Below, in pieces: positions 14,838 to 24,491 of a stretch of DNA of 53,706 nucleotides (its first letter is position 1; each line of letters begins with the position of its first letter). The stretch is from NCBI GenBank assembly GCA_902801155.1, contig CADCHG010000009.1:1-53706 (forward strand), given 5' to 3'. Source of the stretch: an uncultured Prevotellaceae bacterium (GTDB taxonomy: Bacteria > Bacteroidota > Bacteroidia > Bacteroidales > Bacteroidaceae). Made by a program: the position numbers and the translations under genes. The notes beneath the pieces were generated by a model. It ran no database searches. It was not told where the DNA came from and was given only the letters and a program-made list of their open reading frames with translations.

Positions 14838-15845
14838 TTACTTCTTATCGCCTACGATACGGAACTTCTTCCAGTAATCAGCTACCTGATATGCCTTTAC
14901 TACTGATGCAGGTACGTGGAGGTCACGATATACTGCGAAGGTCATGTTATCAATAGCAGGTGGATTCTGTGAGAGAATCTTTACAGAAGCAACACTGTTA
15001 CAGCCATCGAAGGCATAGCTCATGATACTTGTGTTGATACCGTTGATTGTTACGGAAGAGAGTGATGAGCAAAGCATGAATGCTCCTCTGCCGATTGTGA
15101 TTACAGACTCAGGGATATTTACTGAAGAAAGACCATAGCAAAGGGCAAATGCATTATTACCTATAGTCCTGACAGAATTTGGAATGCTGATATTGGTAAG
15201 ACTCTGACATCCATAGAATGCGCAAGCACCGATACCTGTCACGGTATTAGGGATGATTGTTCCCTTACAACCTGCAATGAGCATATTGTTTGCAACAAGA
15301 ATGATAGCATTACATCCGTTACGGCTGTCGTATACTGCATTATCCTTATCGACAATGATTGTAGAGAGGGCATTGCATGAAGAGAATGCACCCATACCGA
15401 TATTCTCAACAGATCCTGGGATGTTGATAGCAGTAAGAGCATTGCAAGCGGAGAATGCGCCCTCGCCGATAGTGGTCACGGAATTAGGAATCGTGACAGA
15501 AGTAAGTGCACTACATCCATAGAAAGCCTTGTCGCCAATGCTCTTTATGGAGTTAGGGATAGTAACTGACGTAAGACCAATATTCTCAAAGAATGCCTCT
15601 TCACCGATTGATGTGACAGTATATTCTTTTCCCTCGTAGGTTACAACCTGCGGAATGGTAACAGCTCCAGAATATGAAGACGAATAAGAATCCGCAGGAG
15701 CACTCTCGTTGTAGGTTACCTGTGCTTCTCTCTTGTTACCGTCTAAGTTGTAATAGACACCATTGATTTTGGTCTCGGCAAATGTAGCCATTGAAATCAT
15801 AAACGCCACTGAGAGCATCATGATCTTAGAGTAAGTTTTTTCCAT
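14838..15845 (-). CDS. BspA-type leucine-rich repeat (LRR_5) secreted protein
   Basis: The signal peptide is MEKTYSKIMMLSVAFMISMATFA, with no lipobox. After a beta-rich lead (KINGVYYNLDGNKREAQVTY), about nine LRR_5 units of roughly 23 residues follow. Their consensus is SV.IP.SV..IG..AF..C..LTS, as in YGCSALTSVTIPNSVTTIGE. Repeats stop near residue 275. The C-terminal segment (NPPAIDNMTFAVYRDLHVP) is the usual cap in Prevotella homologues. There is no type IX sorting domain, so the protein may stay periplasmic or leave by another route. BspA-like proteins bind host or matrix proteins in some oral species; whether this one does is unknown. It is a single-gene unit with its own terminator. Confidence 0.92.
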   Translation of the reverse strand: MEKTYSKIMMLSVAFMISMATFAETKINGVYYNLDGNKREAQVTYNESAPADSYSSSYSGAVTIPQVVTYEGKEYTVTSIGEEAFFENIGLTSVTIPNSIKSIGDKAFYGCSALTSVTIPNSVTTIGEGAFSACNALTAINIPGSVENIGMGAFSSCNALSTIIVDKDNAVYDSRNGCNAIILVANNMLIAGCKGTIIPNTVTGIGACAFYGCQSLTNISIPNSVRTIGNNAFALCYGLSSVNIPESVITIGRGAFMLCSSLSSVTINGINTSIMSYAFDGCNSVASVKILSQNPPAIDNMTFAVYRDLHVPASVVKAYQVADYWKKFRIVGDKK

Positions 15846-16069
15846 TTCGTCTGTTTTAAGAAAACAACATTATGTATTATATATTAAACTTTGTTTCTAT
15901 GCTTTTATTGTATAATATTTTTACAGAATTGCATTTTTTAATCTTTTTTTTGAAAGTCGTTAAAAAACTTAAAACGAATTACGGTTTATGAATCGTCTGC
16001 GCGGCATGATAGGGGCATCGGAATCCGCGTATCTTAACCCGTTGGATTTCAAAGTATTCATAATCTGCA

Positions 16070-18817
16070 TCAATAATAGATTTTTCCTCCCGAATCGATT
16101 GCGGCGGCTGAAACACGAACGCGAGTTGGACGGGAATTATTATAGAAACTTATAGTGAACTTGCCATCGGCATCGGGTCGGGCATTGGGATTCCAGTAGA
16201 GTGTGCGACGATAATCGACTGGGCGTTGTGGCGATAGGGCTGAATAGTCGGGGCTATAGAATTCCTCTGCATACGTTATGCCTGGGAATACATATCGGCG
16301 GTCGCGATATGAGGGGCGTACTCCGTCGTCCTCGATTGGAATGAAGTCGAGCAAAACGGATGCTGCATTAGCTTCGGCAACATAACCGGAATCTGTGCGA
16401 AGCTCATAATCGGTATATACACGCACTTCTTTCATTCTACTGAGGCGCAGATGGTCGAACATATAGTTTGTTGACATATTGACATCAAACTCTGATGTTC
16501 CTTGCACATAGTTGCGGAAGAAGGTTGCTTTCTCCATCATAGCGCGTACATTGGGCTGTTGCATCAACCCCATATTACCGAAGAGACCGTTAACGGCCTG
16601 CAGGGGGAATTTCTTGAAATTCATCACGCCTGGCGAAAGTCCATAGTCGGTAACATCGTTATACAGGGCATAGATATCGCGAACAATGGCTGGCTTTGAC
16701 AAATCCCATGAACGTTTGCCACGGCGACGTGACTTCACGATAACCGTCTGAAGCGTATGGTTGCCGGCAAGTCTGCTTGTCTGCGGAATGTTGCCATCGT
16801 CGTCTTCATCAACAAAAAGGAGCTCAGGTGAGTTAACCTGATACCATGAGTAGGGATAGGTGAAAACAGGGAAGAACATATCGCGCTTGACATAATAGTC
16901 GGGGAAAGCTCGCTCATCGCGCCATTTCTTGTCTTTTAAGCCTTCCATACTACGCTTTACAGAATCCTTCACATTGTATGCCTTGATGAAAAGTATGCCA
17001 TTATCATAGTAGGGAGGTATCTGGAATGAGAATTTTCCTCCATCGCCAGTCTTGGCAACAACGCCATAGCTTTTGCCGTCGAACTCCACCTCGCCCTCGA
17101 CAAGCACTTCCTTCTTCAAGGCCTTGCCGTTATGGAAATCGTCAAGAGGCTCAATGGTTGCCTCTTCCTGCAAATCGGTCTCTATCTCAGGTACTTCGGC
17201 AACGGAATCATCAACAGGAGTAACATTTTCGTCAATGTTACCTCCACTGCGATTCAGGAAAGCAAAGGTATCACTTTTATCAGATGATAAGGAGGAGCTC
17301 TTCATCATTTTCTCAACATCCTCGGGCTCAATGGTTTCGGCTGTATTTGGAATCTTATACACACTTCCCTCAAAGGTGGTGGTAAGCTCAGGCATATAGC
17401 GAGCCTTCTTCACACGCTTGTACCTTCGCCACCCCTGTATCATCATGAGCTGGTCGAGACGTGATGTATGCTCTGCATCATCTGAGGCGAAGTAATAGGC
17501 AGGATAAGCCACAAAGCCGCGAAGTTCGCTACTAAGGAGCATATCCATAAGGATATTACCATCGTCATAACCGCAATCATCAGTTCTTGCATCACGTATC
17601 GCAATCGAGTAAGTCTTAGGCGATGAAGCATTAGTAGCGGATAAAAGTTCAAAATCCACTTTCTGATATGGTTTCAAAATTGTCTTATCCCCGACCTCAC
17701 CAGCATCGGTTGTCATCTTCATATTTATCTTAGTGCCCATATCGTGATTGTTCACGAAAAAGAGTCGGGAAGCAAGAGGGTGGGCATCAGCATCATATAT
17801 TACAATATCATTGATACCTGTTGGTAACGGTATATCCTTGAGCGATATATTACTCTCACCATTAAGACGCTGGAATTTCTGCAGTCTGCCACGGCATAGC
17901 AAAGCATACGCTGCCGCCTTTATGCCAACGGCATTTACGGTAGCTGTAGATGTAAGGTGGTCATAATGAAGAACAACACCTTGTTTTCCTGCTTTTGGAA
18001 GTTTGAACGAATACTCTTTACCCTCCCATTTGAAAGATATCTTTTCCTGAGTATCAGATGGTGTATAGGAGAAAACGCCACGTCCCATATAATCGGTCTT
18101 TACTGTTGTTCCGTCGGCAAGTTTCCCTTCAACATCAACAGCCTGCCCATCCTGATCGGTTGCCTCAAAGGCAATAGTATTCTTAACTCCCTGCACACTA
18201 TTTCCTCCTTCTGGCAAGAACTTCACAAGAAGACGGCGAGTGGATTTCTGCATGTGTTGCTTGGGACGACGCGACATATAGCGCTCATCGTATGAACCAT
18301 TCTCAACCTTGTTATACACTGGCACCACACGCGAATACAATCCTGGATACTCGCGGAAGAAATCGGCACACATCTGCTTATTATAGAACCTTCGCTCGTC
18401 AATAAATGAATACTTGCGATGGGTAACATTGAAATTGAGCTGCCACTTGGTATAAGCACGAATCTCGTAATATCCCGAATAAAGGCTATCGGATAGTGCG
18501 AACTGCCCGCAGGTCAAGCCTTTGTCGGAAACAATTACATGCTGACGCTCTACCACAAATCCATCGGAATTGAGCAGTTCCACGTACAACAGCTTTGAAA
18601 GATTGGTAGGGTGCAGGTCATCAGCAGTAACCACATAAGCCTTATACCAGATGGTATCACCGAGGAAATAGCAGTTGTTATCGAGATGCAAATATATCTT
18701 TTCCTGAATCTGCGGTTTGTCACGAAGCACACTTTCAAGCGAGTCTATGGCATCGGCATGAGTGTTTAGGGCAAAGATGAAAGATAATATGGCCGTAATA
18801 AAAGATTTTGTCTTCAT
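16070..18817 (-). CDS. Large secreted MG2/plug-like protein (macroglobulin-type N-terminus)
   Basis: A 915-residue protein with a Sec signal (MKTKSFITAILSFIFALNTHA). Residues about 35-130 match the MG2-like segment common in Bacteroidetes (EKIYLHLDNNCYFLGDTIWYKAYV). Further immunoglobulin-like beta domains follow to about residue 400. A plug-like region of the TonB-receptor type lies around residues 690-830. The end (RRTLYWNPNARPDADGKFTISFYNNS) is a family hallmark. Homologues are usually annotated as TonB-plug or MG2-domain proteins; they lack a barrel and their role is unknown. It is encoded alone, between the LRR gene and the SusD gene, with a promoter-like TAGCTTTG about 33 bp upstream. 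Confidence 0.82.
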   Translation of the reverse strand: MKTKSFITAILSFIFALNTHADAIDSLESVLRDKPQIQEKIYLHLDNNCYFLGDTIWYKAYVVTADDLHPTNLSKLLYVELLNSDGFVVERQHVIVSDKGLTCGQFALSDSLYSGYYEIRAYTKWQLNFNVTHRKYSFIDERRFYNKQMCADFFREYPGLYSRVVPVYNKVENGSYDERYMSRRPKQHMQKSTRRLLVKFLPEGGNSVQGVKNTIAFEATDQDGQAVDVEGKLADGTTVKTDYMGRGVFSYTPSDTQEKISFKWEGKEYSFKLPKAGKQGVVLHYDHLTSTATVNAVGIKAAAYALLCRGRLQKFQRLNGESNISLKDIPLPTGINDIVIYDADAHPLASRLFFVNNHDMGTKINMKMTTDAGEVGDKTILKPYQKVDFELLSATNASSPKTYSIAIRDARTDDCGYDDGNILMDMLLSSELRGFVAYPAYYFASDDAEHTSRLDQLMMIQGWRRYKRVKKARYMPELTTTFEGSVYKIPNTAETIEPEDVEKMMKSSSLSSDKSDTFAFLNRSGGNIDENVTPVDDSVAEVPEIETDLQEEATIEPLDDFHNGKALKKEVLVEGEVEFDGKSYGVVAKTGDGGKFSFQIPPYYDNGILFIKAYNVKDSVKRSMEGLKDKKWRDERAFPDYYVKRDMFFPVFTYPYSWYQVNSPELLFVDEDDDGNIPQTSRLAGNHTLQTVIVKSRRRGKRSWDLSKPAIVRDIYALYNDVTDYGLSPGVMNFKKFPLQAVNGLFGNMGLMQQPNVRAMMEKATFFRNYVQGTSEFDVNMSTNYMFDHLRLSRMKEVRVYTDYELRTDSGYVAEANAASVLLDFIPIEDDGVRPSYRDRRYVFPGITYAEEFYSPDYSALSPQRPVDYRRTLYWNPNARPDADGKFTISFYNNSRPTRVRVSAAAIDSGGKIYY

Positions 18818-18849
18818 GAAATGAAAAATAGATTTACTATTAGCTTTTG

Positions 18850-18857
18850 CAAAGCTA
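18850..18857 (-). promoter_or_regulatory. -7 element TAGCTTTG before the MG2/plug-like gene
   Basis: CAAAGCTA on the plus strand reads TAGCTTTG on the minus strand, matching the Bacteroidetes TAnnTTTG box 32 bp before the start codon. No good TTTG box is seen 19-20 bp upstream, so the call is weak. Confidence 0.4.
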
Positions 18858-18969
18858 AATGCTTTATTGTTTATAAAATTCGACGTACTATTGTTTTATG
18901 GTTAATATTTTCTGCATGCAAAGGAAATTATTATTTTCCTTTTAGCCAAGTGGAACTTCGAAAACCATC

Positions 18970-19013
18970 TTGCCCTGAAAAATGTCGAACAAAAACATTT
19001 TTTTCAGGGACAA
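18970..19013. repeat. Hairpin after the distal SusD gene
   Basis: TTGCCCTGAAAAATGT (18970-18985) pairs with ACATTTTTTTCAGGGACAA (18995-19013). It lies just downstream of the last gene of the Sus-like block and may end transcription, but no T-tract follows on the minus strand. Confidence 0.5.
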
Positions 19014-19032
19014 GACAATTTATTTTTCACCA

Positions 19033-21099
19033 TCACTTAAATGGCAAATACCAGTTACGAGGATCGCGGAGGTCTTTCTGCGGTCGGTTACCCGAAAGTT
19101 TTTCTACAAACCATAGCGAACCGAAGTTACCGCCCCATATTCCCATTTCATTGAAATGGCGGGCAATACGCTGGAGGTCGTAGAATCGGCGTCCCTCGAA
19201 GGCAAATTCCTTGGCATACTCATCGCAAAGCAAATCAAGCATAGCAGCAACAGAATCAGCCTTTGAAGTACCTACGCTAACGCCATATTTCCCTGCTATC
19301 TCCTTCATCTTCTCGCCGATGATGACATCAGGCAAATAATGGGTATTCATCTGAGAACCAAGGGCCGTCGCACGTGAACCTTTTGCCGACTGTGCAAGCT
19401 CATTCTCCTTCCTGTTGTAGGTGCAAGAGCCATGAGCATGAATGCCATACACATCATTCGCGTTGAAGATTTCACGATACTGCGCATTGAGGAAAGGCAA
19501 GGTAGTGCCGAGCATATCCACCGATTTCTGCGACATATACTTATACGGCTCAATCCTCGGAGTTCCGTCAACATTAAGCACAATTTTACCCTCAGAATCA
19601 AGAGTAGGTTTCCGAACAAGGTTCTCAAGGTATGTGGATATACCGTTTTTGAGGATGGCAAATGCCGCATCGGTATATTCCATAGCATTGAGTGCCTCCG
19701 CAAGATGCAGATAGATGGTAGATGTGCGATAAAGATATACATTGGCATTCTTTACCTTGCTTACATACGTCTTTGTAACATCCGAAGGATTTCGATAGAG
19801 AATAGCCAAGTCGGGATCACTATTTAGCGATGTTATGCTTGCACGACCATCGCCTGCCTTGTATCGCTTCACATTGGTAGGATAGCTGGTATTGACAGAC
19901 TGACCGTTATAGCTTGTGGGGTAGTAATAGTAATCGGCAGAATCGGTCAACTCATAGAACGCCTTCGACGGCTGAATCTGAATATTATCCGCGCGAGGAC
20001 AATCCGATGACTGGTTTATGGAGTAATAGTCGTAGCCGAATGCCAATGGCACGGTCGATGTCTTTCCATTCAGCGAACTTACCGCCATCGGGATATAGGA
20101 AACTACATCTTTCGGATTTGAATTATTGGCAAAAGAAAAGCTATAGTTATCGGTCATATCATTGAAATCCAGAGAGTAATCTTCCGGGAAAGTAATATCA
20201 TCCTTCATACGGAAAGAAAAACGTTCTTCCGGCATCACCCCATACCTACACAGATAGTCTGCATATTTCTCGGCTGCCTTCTGATACTGCGCCGTTTCAA
20301 GATACATATCGCCGAGAATAACCTGAACAGGCACGAATATCTTCGACATATCGATTGCCTTACTCTCACCCCAGTTGGTTGTGCCGATAGGATGGATGGG
20401 CTCGTTGAAATCAGGCACCCTGGTATTCGGATAACGGCTCAGAAGCATTTCTAGTTCTGGAGCAAGCGTCTCTACAATTTGGGATAGGTTCTTCTGGCAG
20501 GCAGGATCCGCAGCCTTCGCCTCAATCTGTGAGATTGAGGTCAACGGTTCGGTGTAGAACGGAATGGTGAGGCCATCTGCATTACCGCAATATATTCGCG
20601 CCAACTGAAGATAAGCCCACGCACGCCAAGCAGCAACGGCAATATACTCATCAATAGCCACGTTTGTCGAACCAGTCTTCAGCGTAGAGTCACGATGAGC
20701 AAGATAGTAGTTACAGTTATTAATGACCTTATAGAACACATACGAGCTATCGTACGCATTATCCAAGCTGGCAGAATAGTTGGCAAGTTCCTTAAGGTTC
20801 TTGTCGGTATTAGCCTCATCCACGGTGACGAGCTCACCACGCAACTCTCCAATATAGAAATACTGGTCAGCCACCTGCTGCATAGCCTGAGCTATTCCAA
20901 GTGCATAGAACACAGAGTCCGTCTTTGCATTCAACTCAGGATTAGAGACCATACTTTCGTTGTCAGTCTCAAGCATGTCAGAGCAGGAGTTCAGCGTAAA
21001 GAGAAGTGCGAAAAGTGGAACTGCGAAGCTGACGAACTTGCGCAGAATGCAGAATGGCACCCTACCCATATTCTTATATTTCAGAATCGAATTTTTCAT
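19033..21099 (-). CDS. SusD/RagB family nutrient-binding outer-membrane lipoprotein
   Basis: Cell-surface lipoprotein that caps a SusC transporter and helps capture glycan or peptide. The signal ends LLFTLNSC, giving a lipidated Cys. The N-terminal helical segments (YFYIGELRGELV, AWRAWAYLQLARIYCG) are typical of SusD TPR units, and the C-terminus has the hallmark AFEGRRFYDLQRIARH...DPRNWYLPF. The length of 688 residues is at the long end for the family. It follows its SusC partner (21103-24441) by 3 bp, so the two are co-translated and should form one complex. The ligand cannot be deduced; no glycoside hydrolase is encoded nearby. Confidence 0.93.
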   Translation of the reverse strand: MKNSILKYKNMGRVPFCILRKFVSFAVPLFALLFTLNSCSDMLETDNESMVSNPELNAKTDSVFYALGIAQAMQQVADQYFYIGELRGELVTVDEANTDKNLKELANYSASLDNAYDSSYVFYKVINNCNYYLAHRDSTLKTGSTNVAIDEYIAVAAWRAWAYLQLARIYCGNADGLTIPFYTEPLTSISQIEAKAADPACQKNLSQIVETLAPELEMLLSRYPNTRVPDFNEPIHPIGTTNWGESKAIDMSKIFVPVQVILGDMYLETAQYQKAAEKYADYLCRYGVMPEERFSFRMKDDITFPEDYSLDFNDMTDNYSFSFANNSNPKDVVSYIPMAVSSLNGKTSTVPLAFGYDYYSINQSSDCPRADNIQIQPSKAFYELTDSADYYYYPTSYNGQSVNTSYPTNVKRYKAGDGRASITSLNSDPDLAILYRNPSDVTKTYVSKVKNANVYLYRTSTIYLHLAEALNAMEYTDAAFAILKNGISTYLENLVRKPTLDSEGKIVLNVDGTPRIEPYKYMSQKSVDMLGTTLPFLNAQYREIFNANDVYGIHAHGSCTYNRKENELAQSAKGSRATALGSQMNTHYLPDVIIGEKMKEIAGKYGVSVGTSKADSVAAMLDLLCDEYAKEFAFEGRRFYDLQRIARHFNEMGIWGGNFGSLWFVEKLSGNRPQKDLRDPRNWYLPFK

Positions 21100-21102
21100 T
21101 TA

Positions 21103-24100
21103 TTATAGATTTATTTTTAATCCAAGTACAAATGCACGGCTCTGCGCAATATTTCCGCAGTCTATGCCCTGATACATCACGCTATTGCCGATACTGAACT
21201 CAGGGTCATTACCCGTGTAATGCGTGAGAGTGAATAGATTCTGCGCCTCTGCCCACACACTGATGCCCTGAAGCCATGACTGCCAGCTCTCAGGCATAGG
21301 CAACTGCCAGTTCACACGTACAAACTTCATACGCAGGTATGAGCCATCCTCTATCCATCGGTCAGAGAAACGGTTGTTCTGCATCGGGTCTCCGTATGCA
21401 AGACGCGGAAGCGATGCCCTCTGTCCCTCATATCGCCAATGGTCAAGTTCTGCTACCTGCTGATTGTAGAATGCGGAACCAGAGTTGAGGATAGTACGCT
21501 GATAGTTATATACGTCATTGCCAAGACAGAAGTTAAAGCCAAGGTCAAGAGTGACATCTTTCCATGTCAGAGTAGCGAATATGTTACCGTATATATCAGG
21601 ATTCGGATTTCCTATCACCGTCTTATCAGCATCATTTATAACACCGTCGCCGTTAAGATCAACGAAACGCACATCTCCAGCCCCGAACCTAACATCCTGT
21701 CCTGCTGCATTCTTCATAACGAGATACCCTTGCAGACATGCCGTGCGAGCCTCTGCATCTGAAGCGAAAACGCCATTTGTTTTGTAACCGTAGAAGAGCG
21801 CCACAGGATTCCCCGTGGAAACAAGGATATTATCCTCGCCATATACAGAGTTTGTATAGTTGCCGTCAGGAAGCGCTATCACTTTATTTGCATAATGACC
21901 TATTGTTGCCCCAAGTTCAAAAGTCCAGTCGCGTGTTGCAACCGGTTTTCCAGACAAAGCTATCTCAAAGCCCTTGTTTCTCAGTTCTCCACCATTATTC
22001 CAATACTTGTTTATACCCGAAATAGGTGAAGAGAAGGTTTTGAGCGTCAGGAGATTCCTTGTCTTGTGGATGTAAAAGTTGAAATCAAGAGACAGTCGGT
22101 TATTAAGCATATTGGTTAGGAACCCGACGTTCCACTTCGTCGTTGTTTCCCATTTTATACGCTCATTACCAATAGTCGTCATCTGTCCTCCTATCGCGTC
22201 GTAGTTATAGCGCACGGATGAGAAGGAAGTGCGTGCAGCATAGTTTGAAATATCATCATTTCCGCTGATGTCATATCCGACATTAAGACGGAGATAATCT
22301 ATACCCGCATCCTTTGGGAACCAGTCCTCGTTTGTCATCACCCACCCCATCTGAACACTAGGGAACACAGCCCACGACGTGCCAAATGCATTCAATGCAC
22401 CAGGTGACTCTTTTCCAAAACGGCTGTTTGCCTCTGCAAGAAGCGAAACTGTGGCGAAGTAACGATTGCGGAAACTATAATCTGCACTCGCATACCACTG
22501 TATGTTCTTCCAGACATCCTTTGCACCATCCACATCGGAATAGCCGGCCGACGGATCAGCAGTCAGATATGAATTCTTATCCGACTGCGGTGAACTAAAT
22601 TCGGTAGTTGCATCACTTGCATCGTATGAAAAACTATTATACCGGAAACCGGAAACCACAGCCACATTATGTGCTCCGTACTTGTTGTTCCAGTCTATGT
22701 GAGTATTGCTCAGCACGTTAGTCTCCTTTGCAAAGAGCGAGCTTTTCTGATTATATACTATTCCAAGTCCTTCCACCTCAAATGGAGGCACGCCTCCTGA
22801 AGGGCGGTTATATCGCTGTGAGTTACGATTGAGGTAATAGCTGAACTGCGAAGTTGCAGAGAGATGACTATTAATAGTATAAGTCGGGGCTATCTGCACG
22901 TTGAAATACGTGTTCTCAACCTTGTTCTTGTTGTCACCATTTCCATTTTTTATAATGGCAGTCGGATTTGCAAGAGAATACGCATAAGCGTTGTTATGAA
23001 GTTTCTGGCTCAACGGACTGAACAACTGATCATAATCAGACAACAGACTTGTGAATCCACCTACATGCTTGTTATACTGATATGGTGTAATGAGCGGTGA
23101 CTTGATAAGTGTCAGATCGGTTGGCGATGTCACTGGACTCTTGCTGAAGTCTGAAGGGAAACCGTCATCAAAAAGGAAGTTATTGGTACGTACGAACGAC
23201 ATGTCAAACTTCGTGGTGAGATTCCACAATATACTAATGTCGGTATTGAAGTGTACATTCAGTCTATCGAAACCCGATTCTTTCACAGGGCTCTGAGCAT
23301 TGGCATACCCAACAAACAGGTTATACATACCAATATCATCACCACCTTGCACGTTGATGTTATAGTTCTGCGTCACAGCCGTGCGATATACCTCATCTTT
23401 CCAGTCGGTATCATTGTGATACATTTTATAATAGTAACTATTCGGATCATCATTCAGAAAGTTGAAAATAACATCACGATTCTCCGACTTCCTCAGTTCT
23501 GACACAGTACCGAGCATCTCCGTAGCATAGTCACGATACTGCAAAGCATTCATCACCTTCTGAGCACAAGGTATCAATGTGATACCAGCAGACAAGTCAA
23601 CATCAATGCGTGTCGCCATGCTGTGTCCGCGCTTTGTCTCTATGAGGATTACGCCATTGGCACCACGTGCTCCATAGAGCGCTGTAGCATTCTTCAGCAC
23701 CGTCACTTTCTCTATATTCTCAGGCGAAAGAGATGCCAAACCATTAAATGCATGTCCACTATGCAAGATAGCACGATTGAGCTGCATATCTGTCTCCACA
23801 CCATCAATAATTATAAGCGGTTGAGAATTTGCATTTATAGAGCTAAGGCCACGGATGAACATTGCACTACCACCATCAAGCACTCCAGAACGTGTGACAG
23901 AACGAAGATGACCAGCAAGATTAGCATGTATTTCCTCATCAAGCACAATGCTACCACCCATCATTTTAGAGGTTGAAGATGCCGTATAGTCAGTGCCATC
24001 AACATACATATTCCTAAACTTCTTACTGATCAGCTTTATCTGAATCCTCTGCATTGTATCATTACTTCTGATAGCCACCTGCTGTGCCATATATGAAAGA

Positions 24101-24441
24101 GAGCTAACATAGAGAGAGGTACAGAAATCGGGAACCGCAATCGTAAACTCACCTTTCGCATTAGTCATAGCCGTATATCGATTGTCACCAAGAGCCTGAA
24201 CACGGACACCGGCAACAGGAAGATTTGTGGCATCGTCTATTACAATGCCAGCAAGCTGTATAACAGTATTCTTATCGACTTGCAGAGTACGCTTCGGAGC
24301 TTTGAATCCCTCCACAGTATCATCGTCAAAGGTATCATCCTCCACATCCTGAGCGTAGATATTGGCACAGAAGGGCACGGCTATGGCGCAGAAAAAGAGC
24401 CTTAGTCCCTGTCTTCGTATTATGTCTATCGTATTCTTCAT
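21103..24441 (-). CDS. SusC/RagA family TonB-linked outer-membrane transporter
   Basis: TonB-dependent outer-membrane importer that works with the SusD encoded 3 bp downstream. The signal peptide ends near ANIYAQ. A carboxypeptidase-regulatory-like domain covers about residues 60-135 (QLAGIVIDDATNLPVAGVRV). The plug region has the SusC hallmarks FIRGLSSINANSQPLIIIDGV and NATALYGARGANGVILIETKRG. A 22-strand barrel makes up the rest and ends RAFVLGLKINL. An acidic run (EDDTFDDDTVEG) right after the signal is unusual. The length of 1112 residues is normal. It is the sixth gene of the co-directional block 37263-19033, 50 bp after a FAS1 gene. Confidence 0.94.
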   Translation of the reverse strand: MKNTIDIIRRQGLRLFFCAIAVPFCANIYAQDVEDDTFDDDTVEGFKAPKRTLQVDKNTVIQLAGIVIDDATNLPVAGVRVQALGDNRYTAMTNAKGEFTIAVPDFCTSLYVSSLSYMAQQVAIRSNDTMQRIQIKLISKKFRNMYVDGTDYTASSTSKMMGGSIVLDEEIHANLAGHLRSVTRSGVLDGGSAMFIRGLSSINANSQPLIIIDGVETDMQLNRAILHSGHAFNGLASLSPENIEKVTVLKNATALYGARGANGVILIETKRGHSMATRIDVDLSAGITLIPCAQKVMNALQYRDYATEMLGTVSELRKSENRDVIFNFLNDDPNSYYYKMYHNDTDWKDEVYRTAVTQNYNINVQGGDDIGMYNLFVGYANAQSPVKESGFDRLNVHFNTDISILWNLTTKFDMSFVRTNNFLFDDGFPSDFSKSPVTSPTDLTLIKSPLITPYQYNKHVGGFTSLLSDYDQLFSPLSQKLHNNAYAYSLANPTAIIKNGNGDNKNKVENTYFNVQIAPTYTINSHLSATSQFSYYLNRNSQRYNRPSGGVPPFEVEGLGIVYNQKSSLFAKETNVLSNTHIDWNNKYGAHNVAVVSGFRYNSFSYDASDATTEFSSPQSDKNSYLTADPSAGYSDVDGAKDVWKNIQWYASADYSFRNRYFATVSLLAEANSRFGKESPGALNAFGTSWAVFPSVQMGWVMTNEDWFPKDAGIDYLRLNVGYDISGNDDISNYAARTSFSSVRYNYDAIGGQMTTIGNERIKWETTTKWNVGFLTNMLNNRLSLDFNFYIHKTRNLLTLKTFSSPISGINKYWNNGGELRNKGFEIALSGKPVATRDWTFELGATIGHYANKVIALPDGNYTNSVYGEDNILVSTGNPVALFYGYKTNGVFASDAEARTACLQGYLVMKNAAGQDVRFGAGDVRFVDLNGDGVINDADKTVIGNPNPDIYGNIFATLTWKDVTLDLGFNFCLGNDVYNYQRTILNSGSAFYNQQVAELDHWRYEGQRASLPRLAYGDPMQNNRFSDRWIEDGSYLRMKFVRVNWQLPMPESWQSWLQGISVWAEAQNLFTLTHYTGNDPEFSIGNSVMYQGIDCGNIAQSRAFVLGLKINL

Positions 24442-24491
24442 TTACTCTTTCTAAATTTTTTCTTTATTCGCAGAAGCTCATCAAGCTAACG